The translations under genes were made by a program, and so were the position numbers. 64,000 bases of DNA, taken from assembly GCA_946811695.1 (NCBI GenBank), contig OX328125.1:106549470-106613469 (forward strand). Direction: 5' to 3'. Shown here one piece after another: positions 44,592-57,786 of this stretch. Each line of letters opens with the position of its first letter. The stretch's first letter is position 1. This DNA comes from Gonocerus acuteangulatus. Taxonomy: Eukaryota > Arthropoda > Insecta > Hemiptera > Coreidae. Below the pieces are notes generated by a model. That model was given only the letters and a program-made list of their open reading frames with translations, did no database searches and was not told the origin of the DNA.

Positions 44592-46267
44592 CGCTAAGGC
44601 ACCTCATGACCTTAGCGAGCTGTTAGCAGATAACAGACCATATATTGATACCAGTGTTGGGCAAAAATCATTCAGAATAATGAATAATGAATAATGAATA
44701 AATTTGATATTTCATTCTGAATAATGAATAATTTTTCATTCATTATTCATTGAATCAATGAATAACGTAAATTTTTATTTTTATTCATTATTGAATAACA
44801 ATGATTTATTGAATGAAAATTTTTATTGAATGAAAATTATTTTATTGAATAAAAATGATTTATTGAATGAAAATGATTTATTGAATGAAAATTTTTATTG
44901 AATGAAAATGATTTATTGAATGAAAATGATTTATTGAATAAAAATGATTTATTGAATGAAAATTTTAATTGAATTAAAGTTATTTATTTGAATGAAAATT
45001 TTTATTGAATAAAAATGATTTATTTCAATGAAAGGAAGTCTCGTAGGATTGGTCAAAAACGTCTACCAGCTGTCTGTCTGTATGTTTATTCCTTATACAA
45101 TTCCACACAGTTTGACCGATTTTGACCAAACTTCGAAAACCTGTAGGTCATGATCCGGGAAGTCTCGTAGGCTAGGTCAAAAACGTCTACGAGCTGTCTG
45201 TATGTATGTTTATTCATTTTACAATTCCACACCGTTTGACCGATTTTGACCAAATTTGGGACACTGGTAGGTCTTGACTCGGGGAATGGCATAGGCTAGG
45301 CCAAAAACGTCTACGAGCTCTCAGTCTGTATGTTTGTTCCTTATATAAATCCACACCGTTCGACTGATATTTATCAAACTTGGCACACATGTAGATCATG
45401 AGTCATAGGCTAGGTCAAAAACGGCTACCAGCTGTCTGTCTGTATGATTGTTCGCTATACAAATACACACCGTTTTTGACCGAACTTGCCACACAGGTAG
45501 GTCTTGCTACTTGAGTGTCATAGGGTAGGTCAAAATTTTGTAGGAAAATTAGAAATCAAATAAGTAATATTAAAATCTAATGACTCAAATCTGTAACCGT
45601 TCGGGTTCCGAGTTTCGAACCCGTGACCTCCGACTGTATTCATGGACTATTATGGCCTAGCCTAAGACATTCCCCAGATCAATACCTACCTGTGTGCAAA
45701 GTTTAGTCAAACTCGCTCAAACGTTGTGGAATTGTATAAGGAACAAACATACTGACAGAAAGCTGGTTGACGTTTTTGACCTAGCCTATGACAAACCCTC
45801 TATCAAGACATACCTGTGTCCCAAGTTTGGTCAAAATCGGCCCACAGTGTGTATTTGTATCAGGAACAAACATACAAACAGAGCTGGTAGGCGCGTTTGA
45901 CCTAGCCTACGAGACTCTCCGCATGAAGATCTACATTTGTGGCAAGTTTGGTCAGAATGGGTCAAACGGTGTGGATTTGTATAACGAACAATCATACAAA
46001 CAGACCTGGTACACGTTTTTGACCTAGCCTACGAGACTTCCCGGATCAAGATCTACCATTATGCCGAGTTTGGACAAAATTGGTCAAACGTTGTGCATTT
46101 GTATAAGGAACAAACATTCAGACAGACAGCTGATAAACGTTTTTGACCTAGCCTAAGAGACTTCCCGCAACAAGATCTACCTGTATGCCGAGTTTGGACA
46201 AAATCGGTCAAACGGTGTGGATTGTATAACGATCAAACATACAGACACGTGATTTTTATATATCTAG

Positions 46268-46332
<65 letters not shown>

Positions 46333-46994
46333 AGTCAATGAATAACTGAATGAATGAATGAATTCTTAGTCAATAAAAATTTATTGAATAATTATCCAAC
46401 TCTATTATTCATTGAATAAAAAATATCAGTGGATGAATAACTTAATCAATGAATAAATTATTATTCAATGAAAATTTATTTGAATGATCATTGAATAAAA
46501 AAATTATTGAATAATGCCCAACTCTGATTGATACCATACTCACATACTTAATGACCACGAATACGTACAATCAAATATAGTAATATTACAAATGACCCAC
46601 GATCTTAATTCCCAACAAAATTTCTGATCTTACAATAATTGTCAACCTATTCATTCCTTTATATCTTATATTTAATGTTATTATTATTTTAACTTATGTT
46701 CCTTATTCCTTTATTTATTTATTTTATTTTTTTATTTTATTTTTTTATTTTATTTATTTTTTCCGGCTGGACACCATATTATTAGACCAATTATTATTAT
46801 AATCAAACCCCTATGTTATCACCTATCATCGGATTCTATTTAATTTTCAGATCATGACCAATTAATTCAAAACCAATTACTTTTTTGTATTTCTTATTAT
46901 TATTTATCCCCTTTTTTTTTTTTTTTTTTTTTTTTTTGTTATTCAATAGAGCAGATCACCCTTGTTGCGAAGCTCTCGAAACGAATGAATAAAT
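44592..46994 (+). mobile_element. Insertion in polymerase copy 2 (same as copy 1)
   Basis: Same insertion point between Thr (ending 44591) and Asp (46995) and the same ends as 39610-41987. It was therefore present before the duplication. Confidence 0.7.
44652..46526. mobile_element. Non-autonomous hAT-like element, duplicated copy
   Basis: Same ends and same duplication ATTGATAC (44644-44651, 46527-46534) as 39670-41526. It differs mainly in the number of 18-bp units and in the A run (46271-46331). Confidence 0.85.
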
Positions 46995-47240
46995 GATTAT
47001 GATATGATTTTGATGTTGGAAAAAGGAACCCGCGGCGGAATTTCACAATGTTGTAATAGATATGCGAAAGCAAATAATAAACATATGAAAAAATATGATA
47101 TAAATCTATCATCTAGTTATTTAATGTATTTGGATACAAATAATTTATATGGGTGGGCGATGAGTCAATATTTGCCTTATGGTGGATTTAAATGGGTTAA
47201 TCCAAGCGAAATTAAAAATTTGGAAGATGATTCGGATTTT

Positions 47241-49313
<2,073 letters not shown>

Positions 49314-49530
49314 TGTTATATACTAGAAGTCGATCTCGAATATCCGAAAGAATTACACGATAATCATTCTGATTTGCCTTTAGCTCCAGAAAATGGAATT
49401 CCAGGTAATTCGAAACATGCAAAATTATTAACGGCATTATTTGATAAAGAGAGATATGTGATTCATTACAGAAATTTAAAAAAATGTTTGGATATGGGAT
49501 TAAAGTTAAAAAAAGTAAACGAATTGACGT
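49314..49530 (+). pseudogene. Polymerase B segment between two insertions
   Basis: Continues the polymerase: YILEVDLEYPKELHDNHSDLPLAPENG, KLLTALFDKERYVIHYRNLKKCLDMGLKLKKVNEL. This is the palm/thumb region between motifs A and B in Polinton polymerases. After about 49530 the sequence is LINE, and about 40 residues of polymerase (including motif B) are missing. Confidence 0.85.
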
Positions 49531-50222
49531 CAAGAGATCGAGCCATGCTACAACAAAATATCAAAAGATAGTGTGGAGCATTTGTTAAGGGAAGTAAGCA
49601 TAAAAAAATGGCAGCAGAGATGGACTCAAACAGATAAAGGATCACATCTAAAACTGTTCATTCCTCACATCAAAATTGACAACAAAACAAAAGATTTAAC
49701 GTTTACACTGACACAACTTCTGACTGGCCACGGAAACACTAACTCGTACTTACACAGATTTAAACTGACAGACTCAAACACTTGTCTCTGCGATCATTAC
49801 ACCGAACAAACCTACACACATCTAATATACGACTGTAGACAGACAGCACATATACGACGAGAAATGCAAAAACACATAAAAAAAATTGGCCCATAAGCCC
49901 CAAAGACCTTTATCAAAACCATATTTTCTATCTAAAACTTTTTGCTAAGAGGATATCTGATCTGCGAGAGGAAGCAAAGCTATAGAGACAGGAAAGAAAA
50001 GCATTGTCTTGTTATTTAAGTGTCTGCATTAAGACACATTGTAGTTAAGTCTTATATTATCATTGTTTTGTTTCGTATTTTTCGTATCAAATCATTTATT
50101 ATTATATTATTGAAAAAAAACAAAAAAAACTAAAAACTGTAACAGTTGCACTTGAAAGGCATAAAAATGCATGGGATGTGCAGAATAAACAATAAACTCC
50201 CACATCGTAGGGTTACTTCGAT
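49531..50222 (+). pseudogene. LINE 3' fragment (C-terminal RNase H tail region)
   Basis: The frame 49573-49896 has the C-terminal LINE signature KKWQQRWTQTDKGSHLKLFIPHIK, LLTGHGNTNSYLHRFKL, then a C-x-C-x(6)-T-x(3)-H-x(3)-C Cys/His motif. The part before 49573 is in a shifted frame. A 3' UTR follows to about 50200. It ends beside a short hairpin (CCACATCG/CGATGTGG, 50198-50225). Inserted in the polymerase with loss of target DNA. Confidence 0.8.
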
Positions 50223-50866
50223 GTGGAAATAATCGAATTGATGTGAAATTGTGTAATAATTATGGGAAAGTTGAGAAATTAATAGCAAACCCCAATTTTA
50301 AAGGAAGAACAATTTTTGATGACAATTTATCGGCTATTCACATGAACATAACAAAAGTTAAATTTAATAAACCAATCTATGTTGGAATGAGTATATTAGA
50401 TTTATCGAAACATTTAATGTATGATTTCCATTATAATATTATGAAACCGAAATATGAAAATAATCTTAAATTAATGTACATGGACACGGACAGTCTAATA
50501 TATCACATTAAAACGGAGGATTTTCATGAAGATATGAAAAATATGATTGATCTGTTCGATACTTCAGATTATCCTGCTGATATTAGATTCAATATACCAA
50601 GAATAAATAAGAAAGTTTTAGGAAAAATGAAAGATGAAAATAATGGAATAGCTATGGAAGAATTTATTGGATTAAGATCCAAAGAGATCTTAATCCAATA
50701 AAGATGTATGCTCATAAAAATGAGATATCAATTTCTAAGAAATCAAAAGGTACAAAGAAATCTGTTGTGAAAAATAAAATTTCATTCGAGGATTATAAAG
50801 ATTGTTTATTCAATAAAAAAAGTTCATTATAGAACAATGAATCAAATCAGGAGTTAAAAGCATGAA
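50223..50866 (+). pseudogene. Polymerase B catalytic C-terminal part
   Basis: It carries NNRIDVKLCNNYGKVEKLIANPNF, YVGMSILDLSKHLMYDFHY and the catalytic motif C LKLMYMDTDSLIYHI (YxDTDS), followed by the RFNIPRINKKVLGKMKDE and MEEFIGLRSK stretch. The frame is broken at 50680 by a short palindromic insertion (see 50663-50702). It then continues as YAHKNEISISKKSKGTKKSVVKNKISFEDYKDCLFNKK, with a frameshift near 50820, up to the SINE. With motif A (47130) and the exonuclease motifs upstream, this identifies family B, protein-primed type polymerase. Confidence 0.92.
50663..50702. repeat. Short snap-back palindrome in the polymerase
   Basis: 17-base arms 50663-50679 and 50686-50702 around 6 bases. 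The right arm is extra DNA relative to the expected reading frame. Confidence 0.9.
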
Positions 50867-50926
<60 letters not shown>

Positions 50927-51052
50927 GGCGCATCTACTTCTAGGTCATTAGCGCCGACATCCAGGGTGCAGCGAGGAATTTTCCCAGCGAGCCTTGAGAT
51001 GAGAAAATTCCTGCCGGAGGTGGGAATCGAACCCACCATCTCCCGCATATAT
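50867..51052 (-). mobile_element. tRNA-derived SINE (family 2) in the polymerase gene
   Basis: Read on the minus strand: a B box within GTGGGTTCGATTCCCACC (51022-51039), a body with TCGGCGCTAATGACCTAG, then a poly-A tail seen as about 54 T at 50871-50924. Target duplication AAGCATGAA lies at 50858-50866 and 51053-51061. No A box, so it is 5' truncated. Its body differs from SINE family 1. Confidence 0.88.
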
Positions 51053-51172
51053 AAGCATGAAACATATGCAATTCAAGTTAATAAAAAAGCTTTGTCACCA
51101 AATGATGATAAACGTTTTATTTTAGAGGATGGAATTAATACTAGACCATTAGGACATTATAAACATGTTTAA
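51053..51172 (+). pseudogene. C-terminal end of polymerase B
   Basis: KKALSPNDDKRFILEDGINTRPLGHYKHV and a stop, the usual C-terminus of Polinton polymerases. It directly follows the SINE. Confidence 0.85.
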
Positions 51173-51236
51173 ATTAATTGTAATAAAGGTTTTATAAAAT
51201 TGATTAAATTTATTTGATGCATTTTATTTGTAATAA

Positions 51237-51665
51237 ATGAAAGAATTTAAAAAGATTCAGCAAGTTGGTCAATGTCAAAATATTCCAACAAAGAAACTAT
51301 CAGAATTGAAATGTGGTCAATCTTATCCAATTAAAGAATTTAAAGAATTTTTGTCAAAATTTGGAAAACGAATAGTTGTTACGTTAAAACAAAAGGAGGT
51401 TAAATTTCAAGTTCTTCTACCAGATAGATTTAATAATAAATTAAATAAAAAATATATTCAAAAATTAAATTCTAAAAAACTATTCTTTGTTTACGATGGT
51501 TTAAAAGATATAAGTGATGGGAAGTCAATGCATATTATTAACTTTCGAGAAAACAAAGATATAAGTGATGGGAAGTCAATGCATATTATTAACTTTCGAG
51601 AAAACAAAGATGTCAAAAAGAATACCGTTCAATCCGAGAAAAATGAAAGTGATAGTGATGATTAA
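51237..51665 (+). CDS. Polinton accessory protein downstream of the polymerase, with an internal 17-residue duplication
   Basis: A 142-codon ORF 65 bases after the polymerase stop, same strand, same base composition. It has LSELKCGQSYPIKEFKEFLSKFGKRIVVTL, VLLPDRFNNKLN and a Ser/Asp-rich acidic tail. The segment DISDGKSMHIINFRENK is repeated exactly (51507-51557, 51558-51608). I know no function. The frame is otherwise free of stops, unusual among the broken genes around it. Proteins of similar size often follow the polymerase in Polintons, but no family is assigned. Confidence 0.65.
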   Translation: MKEFKKIQQVGQCQNIPTKKLSELKCGQSYPIKEFKEFLSKFGKRIVVTLKQKEVKFQVLLPDRFNNKLNKKYIQKLNSKKLFFVYDGLKDISDGKSMHIINFRENKDISDGKSMHIINFRENKDVKKNTVQSEKNESDSDD

Positions 51666-51703
51666 ATTAATTGTATAATATTTTTATTTTTTGGGGATAA
51701 TCC

Positions 51704-51704
<1 letters not shown>

Positions 51705-51740
<36 letters not shown>

Positions 51741-51982
51741 CAAAATTTTGGATGTTTGAGAAAAAATGAAAAATCGACAAAAACCCACCGATCGCATTTT
51801 TTGGGGAAATTGAGGGTATTGGGAAGTGGGCTCGTAGCCCCCTTTTCCTACTACTACCGTTATTTTCGGTCTCTAGGGGTTCTGAAACACAAAATTTTCT
51901 AGTCGGCACTTCCGGATTGTTTCATGAGATCAACCTTATAAGCGGGGTTCCTCTCTATGAAGGGAGGAAGGAACCGCGCTAA
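51705..51982 (+). mobile_element. Family A 3' end with (TA)n
   Basis: (TA)n at 51706-51737, then CCGTTATTTTCGGTCTC, TAGTCGGCACTTCC, an imperfect hairpin and GGAACCGCGCTAA. No 5' end adjoins it. Confidence 0.75.
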
Positions 51983-52235
51983 AAAAAACTCCCCTAAAAC
52001 AGACCTGTGGTACACTGCTATACAAATCGACAATACTACCCATATTAACGTACGCATGCCCGGTCTGGCTTGGTGCCAGAACCACACACTTGAAACGTCT
52101 ACAAACATTTCAAAACAGGATACTCCGAAAAGTGTCTAATGCTCCCTGGTTCGTAAGGAACAGCCAGATCCATAGAGAATTGGAGGTTAATCCATTTTTC
52201 ACTCACATGGAAAAGCTAGTGCGAAGATACTAGAG
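51983..52235 (+). pseudogene. Jockey-like LINE fragment (thumb region)
   Basis: The frame reading LLYKSTILPILTYACPVWLGA, HLKRLQTFQNRILRKVSNAPWFVRNSQIHRELEV covers the segment that follows the RT palm in the other two LINEs here (compare NAPFYVSN). It stops at 52233. Neither end is complete. Confidence 0.8.
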
Positions 52236-52678
52236 AAGATAGTCTTCCAGACTCCAGCAGTGCCGTCTTTATCAGCTTGGACAAATAAAATAATCTCGAA
52301 TAAAAAACAAACTTTACCAGAATATTTTAAATCATTAAATTTAACCTGAATAAAAAAAAATGTTTGTGCATAATACGGTATGTATTGGTCCAAATAAAAT
52401 TGTTTTGTTTTGTTTTTCTTCTTAAAAAGATATGAAGGCACCAAACTCTACAAAAGTAACTCCGTGAAACAGTACAACTGTATATAGAGCCCTCGAAAGT
52501 TCATATGTAAATATTTATTAAAATAATTGTAATTTAAAAATTAATTTCGTTTAGAGCTTTCTGCTTTAAGGAACATAAATATACTTTAGATCCACCCGAC
52601 AAATCTATGTAATGTACTGTATAACATACAGTCTTCTTTTTCGAACATGGCCAACGCCAGCGGACACTTTTTTGTAAC

Positions 52679-52743
<65 letters not shown>

Positions 52744-52880
52744 TTTAGACATCGCTAAAGCATATTTATGCTTAAAAAAAAGTTTCCGTATATAAAAAGT
52801 CATAAATGTTTGCTGACGTGCCAGGACACGACACGTTTTATGCAAGTACCTTTGCCGTTTCACGAAAGGTCTATCCAAAA
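52236..52880. other. AT-rich sequence with a 60-base T run
   Basis: No gene. T run at 52681-52741. Positions 52545-52680 match 58590-58720 in inverted orientation, marking a dispersed repeat. Confidence 0.5.
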
Positions 52881-53566
52881 TAATAACTGATTCTATTTCA
52901 AGCTTTCCTTATTACACATAACAATTAGAATGAAACCGTGCTAAGATGATGCAGTTCCTGTGAGTTGGACTATTTTAGCGCGGTTCCTCCCTCCCTCCAT
53001 AGGGAGAAAACCCGCTTATGAGGCTGACCTTACGACGCAATCCGGAAGTGCCGACTAGAACATTTCTCGTTTCAGAATATTCTAGTAACACAAGATAAGA
53101 AAATGGGAAAGATATTTATAATTTTTCACGAAATATCAAAACAAACTAATAAATGTATCTATTTCTTATACTTCCTTTTTTTTCTCTGTTTACCTTAGTT
53201 TTTAATTATTTTTTTTTTCTCGGTTCGCCTTAGTTTTTAATTGGTTGCTGTTATTTAGATTGCATTTTTTTTCAATAAACCATTGATTCTCTCAGTAATT
53301 GAGAAGCGTGTTTGTACTTTGAATTCACTTAGAGAGCCTTACTTAAGGTTTTATTCCTTTACCAATCGCACTAGAGATATGAAGGGAACCGCGCTAAGAT
53401 GACGCAGTTCCTGCGAGTCGGACTTTTTACTCCTTTACTAATGACATTAGTATTATGAACGGAACCGCGCTAAGATGGCGCAGTTCCTGCGAGTCGGACT
53501 TTTTATTCCTTTACTAATGGCACTTGAGATATGAACGGAACCGCGCTAAGATGACGCAGTTCCTTG
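52881..53566 (-). mobile_element. Stacked family A elements and tandem 5' ends
   Basis: Minus orientation: one 5' end at 52974 (GAGTTGGACT variant), directly followed by a 3' end (52976-53080, hairpin and CGGCACTTCC block) of a second short element whose 5' end is at about 53430. Two more 5' ends follow at about 53504 and, truncated, 53566. At least four 5' ends in 650 bases, tandem head to tail. Confidence 0.8.
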
Positions 53567-53587
53567 TTTTGTTGAGTGTTAGAATGT

Positions 53588-53640
53588 AACAGATATAAAA
53601 CTATTCAAGTCCTATATATTTTATACTTGGTTCTGCGAGT
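53588..53640 (+). promoter_or_regulatory. Possible TATA promoter of the second SLC46-like gene
   Basis: GATATAAAAC (TATAAAA at 53594-53600) lies about 135 bases before the ATG and about 28 bases after the last family A end. The transcription start near 53625 is an inference from TATA spacing. Confidence 0.45.
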
Positions 53641-53732
53641 GGAACGACTTTCTGCAGTAGAGTTTATTAGGAGAGAGGGAGCAAGTGGGAGAGACAGTGG
53701 GGGAGAGAACAGTTCAGTCTTACAGCGGGAAG

Positions 53733-54642
53733 ATGGGTGGGAAGCTGACGGAACTGTCTCTAGTTGACAAGACTCGTTATGTCTGGAATCACATGACAGT
53801 AGAACCTATGTTAGCATGGTATACTATAGGATACATAGTCTCGGGGCTAGCTATGCAGAATCTGAACCTGGAGAAAGCTTGCAGAGTTAATCTGCAATTC
53901 GATAGCAGTGTCTGCGATGCACTTGAAGCTCGACAAACTGCCAACTACACAGAAGCCGAAGAAGCTGTACAAGAGGCTGTTACATCCATGGCAATCTGGA
54001 AGACCTTTCTTCAGAGTATAATACCGGCATTGCTGATTCCTTTCATAGGATCTTGGACGGATAGAAGACGTCGAAGGAAACCTGCCATGCTTCTTCCGAT
54101 TACCGGAGAAATCGTTACAATATTCGGCTTTGTGATGTGTACATACTTTTTCTATGAACTGCCTATGGAAGTGTCTGGGATCATCGAAGCCTTCTTCCCC
54201 GCTATAACAGGTGGTTGGATGACCATGTATATGGCGGTGTTTTCCTACATGGGAGACATAACTAGTGTCGAGAATCGAACCCTTCGTATTGGAATAGTGA
54301 ACCTTTGCAGTTCCATCAGCATCCCCATCGGAACACTCATTTCAGGATTCCTTTACAAGCTGGTAGGTTTCTACGGTGTCTTCTTCCTCTCCACCTCCAT
54401 CCATATCCTCAGCTTTTCGTATGGATACCACAAGGTTCACGAGGATGGTCTATCTGAGTCTTCTATCCAGACCAAGAACTCTCGAGAAAAATCTGGTATT
54501 ATACCATTCATTGCGGACTTCTTCAATTTGAGGCATATCAGTGAGACTATCAAAGTAGCTTTCAAACCTGGTGACCACAACCAGCGTCTTAGAGTGGCTC
54601 TTCTTATGGTTGTCGTGATTGTTGTATCCGGTCCTTGGCAAG
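53733..54642 (+). CDS. SLC46-family (proton-coupled folate transporter-like) MFS transporter, first coding exon, paralogue 2
   Basis: The ATG at 53733 is the first in frame and has a good context (GGAAGATGG). 910 bases encode about 303 residues, collinear with the exon at 15336: TVEPMLAWYTIGYIVSGLAMQNLNLEKACRVNL, MAIWKTFLQSIIPALLIPFIGSWTDRRRRRKPAM (MFS motif A), FGFVMCTYFFYELPMEVSG, GGWMTMYMAVFSYMGD, FFNLRHISETIKVAF and LLMVVVIVVSGPWQG. The first loop is about 25-30 residues shorter and keeps one NYT site. The exon ends GGCAAG before GTAACT, at the same residue and phase (1) as the paralogue. Tandem duplication of a first exon with its promoter is implied. Later exons are outside the window. 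Confidence 0.9.
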
Positions 54643-54664
54643 GTAACTATTACATTTATTTACA

Positions 54665-55435
54665 CGCTAGCTGAATACCCGTGCTTCGTCACGGCAGATA
54701 AGTAGTTATTTTATTACGTTCAACAATGTATCCTCCATGGGCGTATATAGAAAATAATTTCGGAGGGGGCTGGGAAAATTTCGGGGGGGCTGAGACCATT
54801 TCCGGTGTATGGAATACTAACAATTTAGATCTTGGAAGAGTTTTAGCCAACTTAAACGCTACTACATCCAAAATAGAATATGTTTTATGAACTAAATGAT
54901 CTTATTTCATTTATTTTTAAGGGTTTTATGAAATTTTTACCGATGAAATCAAAATTTCGGGGGGGGGGGGGCTGCGCCCCCCCCCCTTATATACGCCCAT
55001 GGTATCCCCAAAATTAACGCTAGTATATAATTTTGTGAAGTTTATTATGGGAATGGTTCCCGTCATACTATAATTTATTCATCAAATGATAAGTAATCAA
55101 AGTATAATGTTCCTGGACACTGGGCCCCTCGGACCTAGAGCTAACCCGTTATCTATAGGTTATCAGCAACAGGAGTTTAACCAGTACAGGTTAAAATTCG
55201 TTTTCAATAATGAATGGACGTTAAAATTTAAAAAATTATGTTTCCAAGATGTCATTTGGAAACACCCATTATATTTGCGAGCATTACCAAGAAGTGTTCT
55301 GACTGGGGATGCTGAACGGTGAACCATCACCAGGTATAGCGTGGACTCTATGAGGGATAAAATCACAGTTTATTTATAGTAATTCATGATCTGCCATCAC
55401 AGTTGAAATGAGCCGCAAATAAAAATAATATCATG
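54665..55435 (+). repeat. Interspersed repeat R, copy 2, with nested MITE
   Basis: Begins AGCTGAATACCCGTGCTTCG and matches 17895-18440. Interrupted by the MITE at 54736-55001. Confidence 0.75.
54736..55001 (+). mobile_element. GGGCGTATATA MITE, full copy
   Basis: Terminal repeats CATGGGCGTATATA and TATACGCCCATG. The 8-bp duplication GTATCCTC/GTATCCCC (one mismatch) lies at 54728-54735 and 55002-55009. G runs of 7-13 are present, with C runs near the right end. Confidence 0.88.
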
Positions 55436-55883
55436 AAATAAATACAGTACGGTAACAGCTGGCTGTTTTGCTCCTAGCAACGCATGCTGCCTAGGCGTGC
55501 ATGCTCTCTTTAATACCAACTAAAAATTCAAACCCCTCTAAAAATACTTAAAAATTTGAATATAAAAAAAACCTTTGTTAGCGAGTGTTTACATCCTAAA
55601 GGAAGTGTCCATGCAAAATTTCAAATTTTTCTGACAAGTGGTTTGGGCTGGGCGATGATAGGTCAGTGAGTGAGTGAGTGCAATTTGACACACGAAGATA
55701 GTAGATCGCACAAGTATTTCTAAAGTGACACAACTAAAAAAAAAAAAAACTTAACTGAAAAGGATTCACTCTTGTCTGTGTAGGGGGAATTTAAGGCAGC
55801 GTGACACAAGGGCCCTTTGGTGTACAAGCCATGAAGCTAGGTACTTACAGTTTTGATGGCTGATAAAGAGATATTTGCCATGT
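55436..55883. other. No gene recognised
   Basis: Intronic-looking sequence with a short GTGA repeat (55665-55680) and an A run. Confidence 0.4.
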
Positions 55884-56146
55884 CATGGGCGTATATAAGG
55901 GGGGCTGCAGCCCCCCCCCCGAAATATTTATTTGCTCGGTAAAAATTTCATAAAACCCTTAAAAATAAATTGAATAAGATCATTTTTTTCATTAAACATA
56001 TTCTATTTTGGGTGTAATAGCGTTTAAGTTGGCTAAAACTCTTCCAAGATCTAAATTGTTAGCATTCCATACACCGGAAATGGTCTCAGCCCCCCCCCCG
56101 AAATTTTCCCAGCCCCCTCCGAAATTATTTTCTATATACGCCCATG
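55884..56146 (-). mobile_element. GGGCGTATATA MITE, full copy, opposite orientation
   Basis: Same family as 54736, inverted. Perfect 8-bp duplication TGCCATGT at 55876-55883 and 56147-56154. Confidence 0.9.
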
Positions 56147-57340
56147 TGCCATGTCTTTCTGTGTAATAACTGAAAATACCGATTTTTGAGTTGTGTCACT
56201 TTAGAAATACTAGTGCGGTATAATCATTAATATTCATCCGAAAAATAAGACAAACATTTAGTGAATGGCCTTCAAGCAAAACACACAACAGGAGAGAAGA
56301 AGTTGTATTATGTCGGCCGTTCACGGACCTCGTTTCACGGAAATTCATTAGACCTCAAGATGAGACAAAAGAGACCAAAACATTGTTACTCAACACTGAC
56401 CATAAAACACTTACAGACAAAACTATGACTAACCATATAACGTAACAGACCTACTCGGTCATTCAAAAGAGCCAATATAAAGGGCAAATATTTAACTACC
56501 TCAAGAATACCAACTTACTTGACAAATTATAACATGATTTCTACCTATGAATAAATTGATAACAAAACAAAAAAAAAACAAATGGCAAAATAAGGGAGAA
56601 AAGTGTTGTTTATTTAAATTATTATTAACTCTCAAGTGAGTCAGTGAAATCTCATATTTGAGATGTCGATGAAGAATTTAATTTATTTTTTAGTCAACAT
56701 TCCATTTATCGGGATTGATATATTGTGAAACACGATTTTGATGTATTACAAATGACATTATATTTTATTCCTTTTTTCATGAATACGCATTGTTAAGTCC
56801 TTCCAACTTAGCCATTATACTAGTTAGTTTTCACATTGTTCCGGCTTCCATCTTCCCTCTTCAACTAGGTTAAACGAAAACAGAGATAGGAATATGCCTA
56901 TCTATAGATGTTGCTAAGTGGAGAGTAAACACAAACTTATTCCAGGTATGCCATACGATTCTTTCCTCTTGAACTCCCTTTAAAGGAGAAGGTACATAGG
57001 AAGTTACATATCTGCCACGTGAGTCAATGATTATCTAAAATACATAAAAGCCTCAGAAATTGGAAGTTGTTCTTTTAATAATGTACACTCAGTGTATATT
57101 ATCGTGAGAACGAGCTGCCAGAATGGAGTACAATGCAAGGTTCCCAAGATGAGCGAAGACTTAAATTACATAACGTATTTCCTCAAGGTTTCCTTTCTTC
57201 AATTTATCTTGCCCTTGAGGTCGGACAATAGTAATGGGTCTTTAAATTCGGGATTGTACAAAACTGCTTCAGTTTGTTGTACATGACTGGTAAGCATCCA
57301 GGGGTCTGGCCACCAGTCCGAATTAAAAGCGGCTATGTGT
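56147..57340. other. No gene recognised
   Basis: Probable intron. No coding motif, repeat terminus or RNA gene seen. Confidence 0.45.
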
Positions 57341-57660
57341 ACCAATTAGCTTAGTGGTTGATAAACCTCGAGCTTTCTGTTTCCACATTGGAATCAGACT
57401 CGTGACCCAATTAGCACAGTTAGTGGTTGATAAGCCTCGAGCTTTCGGTCTCCACATTGGAATCAGACTCGTAAACCAATTAGCTTAGTCAGTGGTTTGT
57501 AAGCCTCGAGCTTTCTGTCTCCACATTGGAATCAGACTCGTAAACCAATTAGCTTAGTCAGTGGTTTGTAAGCCTCGAGCTTTCTGTCTCCACATTGGAA
57601 TCAGACTCGTGAACCAATTAGTTCAGTTAGTGGTTGATAAGCCTCGAGCTGTCTGCTTGC
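57341..57660 (+). repeat. Minisatellite, 69-bp unit, about 4.6 copies
   Basis: The word CCAATTAG recurs at about 57342, 57407, 57476, 57545 and 57614 (65, 69, 69, 69 apart). Each unit contains AAGCCTCGAGCTTTC and CCACATTGGAATCAGACTCG. Confidence 0.95.
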
Positions 57661-57786
57661 TGCTTACCCATTCAGATCTCCTAGGGCCTAGGTCTCCAGT
57701 GTGTTCTCGGCTTGATCTCTGCTGATGATTTCATCCAGTATGGTTATAAAGCAAATAGAGGCTGTCACCTGGACTCACGTCTCCGG

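Larger units (their letters stand above)
43526..47240 (+). pseudogene. Polymerase B exonuclease and first palm part, copy 2
   Basis: Same series of motifs as 38569-42078: [81 protein letters not shown]. The same 2.4-kb insertion follows (44592-46994). The frame resumes with [29 protein letters not shown] and the catalytic motif A region YLMYLDTNNLYGWAMSQYLPYGGFKWV (D-x-x-N-L-Y). The reading frame is cut by a reverse family A element at 47241. Confidence 0.88.

Noticed and set aside
40086..46027. Short ORFs in the hAT interior (for example SLVKIGQTVWNC-like)
   Set aside because: They come from the ~120-bp tandem units, read in different frames.
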